Below are positions 63,211-64,000 of a stretch of DNA of 64,000 nt, in pieces. Origin of the DNA: Kalmusia sp. IMI 367209 (lineage: Eukaryota > Ascomycota > Dothideomycetes > Pleosporales > Didymosphaeriaceae); contig JAPEUQ010000004.1 in NCBI GenBank assembly GCA_027946365.1, forward strand, positions 1,798,001 through 1,862,000, read 5' to 3'. Both the position numbers and the translations under genes were made by a program. The notes beneath the pieces were generated by a model that saw only the letters and a list, made by a program, of their open reading frames with translations, did no database searches and had not been told where the DNA came from. How positions within the stretch are numbered: the first letter of the stretch is position 1; every line of letters starts with the position of its first letter.

Positions 63211-64000
63211 TTACAAGTTCGCCTGCTCCTGTGCCTTTTCCCTTTCAACCTCATACATGAAGTCAAAGTAGCCCTTGTCAAAGTGGTGCACACGGACGTA
63301 ACCATCCTCACCACCGCTGCAGTATCCAGTGCCTTGAGGGTGAACAGCGACGTAGTTAAGCGGACCGAAATGACCCCTCACACGGCCAATCTCCTCACAG
63401 AAGATCTTGTGGTAGAAGCGAGCTTCAAACTTTCCTTGGCGAGCACTGGTCGTGGTGACGTCCATGGCAGCTTGACCACCACCAAGAATAACATAGTCCT
63501 TAACGGGAGTAATTGCGGCGCTGTTGAGTGGTGTATCGGCGACGTAGGTTTTGAGCACTTCGAGGCTGTCGGCGGCGGAGATCTGCGCATTTGTATGAGC
63601 ATCAGAAGTGCGTGTTACAGAGGTAGAATCCACACGAGTAATCGAGACTGTACTAGAAATGAAATTTTAGAGATTGAAATAAGTGGCTTACCCTGGCGGT
63701 CTTGTCCTTGGAAGCAGTGATGAAATATGTGCGATCCGGTGCCCATTGGAGATCGGTAACTGTGATAATTAGCGTCGTTGAATATGCACACCCTTGGTGA
63801 CGTACTTTGCATATCCGCCTCGTGGACCTGTGTGTTGAAGAGCAGCTCTCCACTCTTTGCGTCGTACTGCGAAACGCTCCCATCCTCGTGTCCGGCGATA
63901 ATGTAATGCGCTAGGTAGCTGAAGCCTGCGACCGTAGCCTTGCTGTCCTCACACACGATCCTTAGGACATGCTCGTCTGATTGCTTCGCTTCGGGGTCGG
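63211..64000 (-). CDS. TIF34: Eukaryotic translation initiation factor 3 subunit I (C-terminal part)
   Basis: Partial at the right window edge. Exons in view are 63806-64000, 63692-63759 and 63211-63582, with introns of 46 and 109 bp. They encode the last 210 residues. WD40 repeats are clear: [22 protein letters not shown], then [23 protein letters not shown], then [41 protein letters not shown] and [21 protein letters not shown]. The AMDVTTTS and KFEARFYH segments are diagnostic of eIF3i. I placed the second acceptor after TGCGCAG at 63583 because it joins DKTAR to [13 protein letters not shown]; nearer AG sites break the frame. eIF3i is a seven-bladed propeller in the eIF3 complex that binds eIF3b and eIF3g during 40S initiation. 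Confidence 0.93.

Noticed and set aside
1..64000. CRISPR arrays, bacterial operons, transposon terminal repeats
   Set aside because: None found. The sequence is eukaryotic, with spliced genes throughout; no regularly spaced repeat array or element with terminal repeats was visible by eye.

Overview
The window is nuclear DNA of a filamentous ascomycete (Pezizomycotina), most likely a dothideomycete. Almost every multi-exon gene has introns of 46-60 bp with GTRNGY-type donors. The protein set is typical of that group: AtfA-type bZIP, AA14-like oxidase, GH72 GPI protein, Bys1-domain protein, CSC1-type channel, EAF and several F-box proteins. No rRNA, confident tRNA, intact transposon or CRISPR array was seen. 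The class-level assignment is inference from family content.

Layout. 0.8-9.5 kb: a C2-domain cytokinesis protein (Inn1/Fic1-like), a small secreted cysteine-rich protein and a CSC1/OSCA-type membrane channel. 10-29 kb is more accessory: a GNAT, a Cys-cluster acidic protein, an F-box/Cys-finger protein, a three-exon protein of unknown function, a long AT-rich gene-poor tract, an F-box protein with a Zn2Cys6-like tail, a GH72 glucanosyltransferase, a 20-cysteine secreted protein with repeated modules, a third F-box protein and an SDR-like reductase. 30-39 kb is conserved housekeeping: an AtfA/Atf1 bZIP factor, a head-to-head pair of mitochondrial uS15m and cytosolic RPS0 genes, and an EAF elongation factor. 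40-51 kb: two neighbouring secreted-protein genes (AA14-like and Bys1-domain), a kinase-like protein lacking catalytic residues, a secreted GH2 enzyme and a GNAT beside a partial copy of itself. 53-64 kb: two large disordered proteins (one with a PP1-docking motif, one rich in S/T-P-x-K sites), mitochondrial NADP-isocitrate dehydrogenase, a membrane-anchored histidine phosphatase, and the 3' end of eIF3 subunit i, which runs off the right edge.

How the genes relate. Fungal genes are mostly independent units and no biosynthetic cluster is evident. Two themes recur. One is secretion and the cell surface: two cysteine-rich candidate effectors, GH72, AA14-like, Bys1 and GH2. The other is F-box proteins: three unrelated ones within 12 kb, two with added cysteine clusters. 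Exon boundaries were derived by hand from splice signals and frame continuity; all lengths assume those models.
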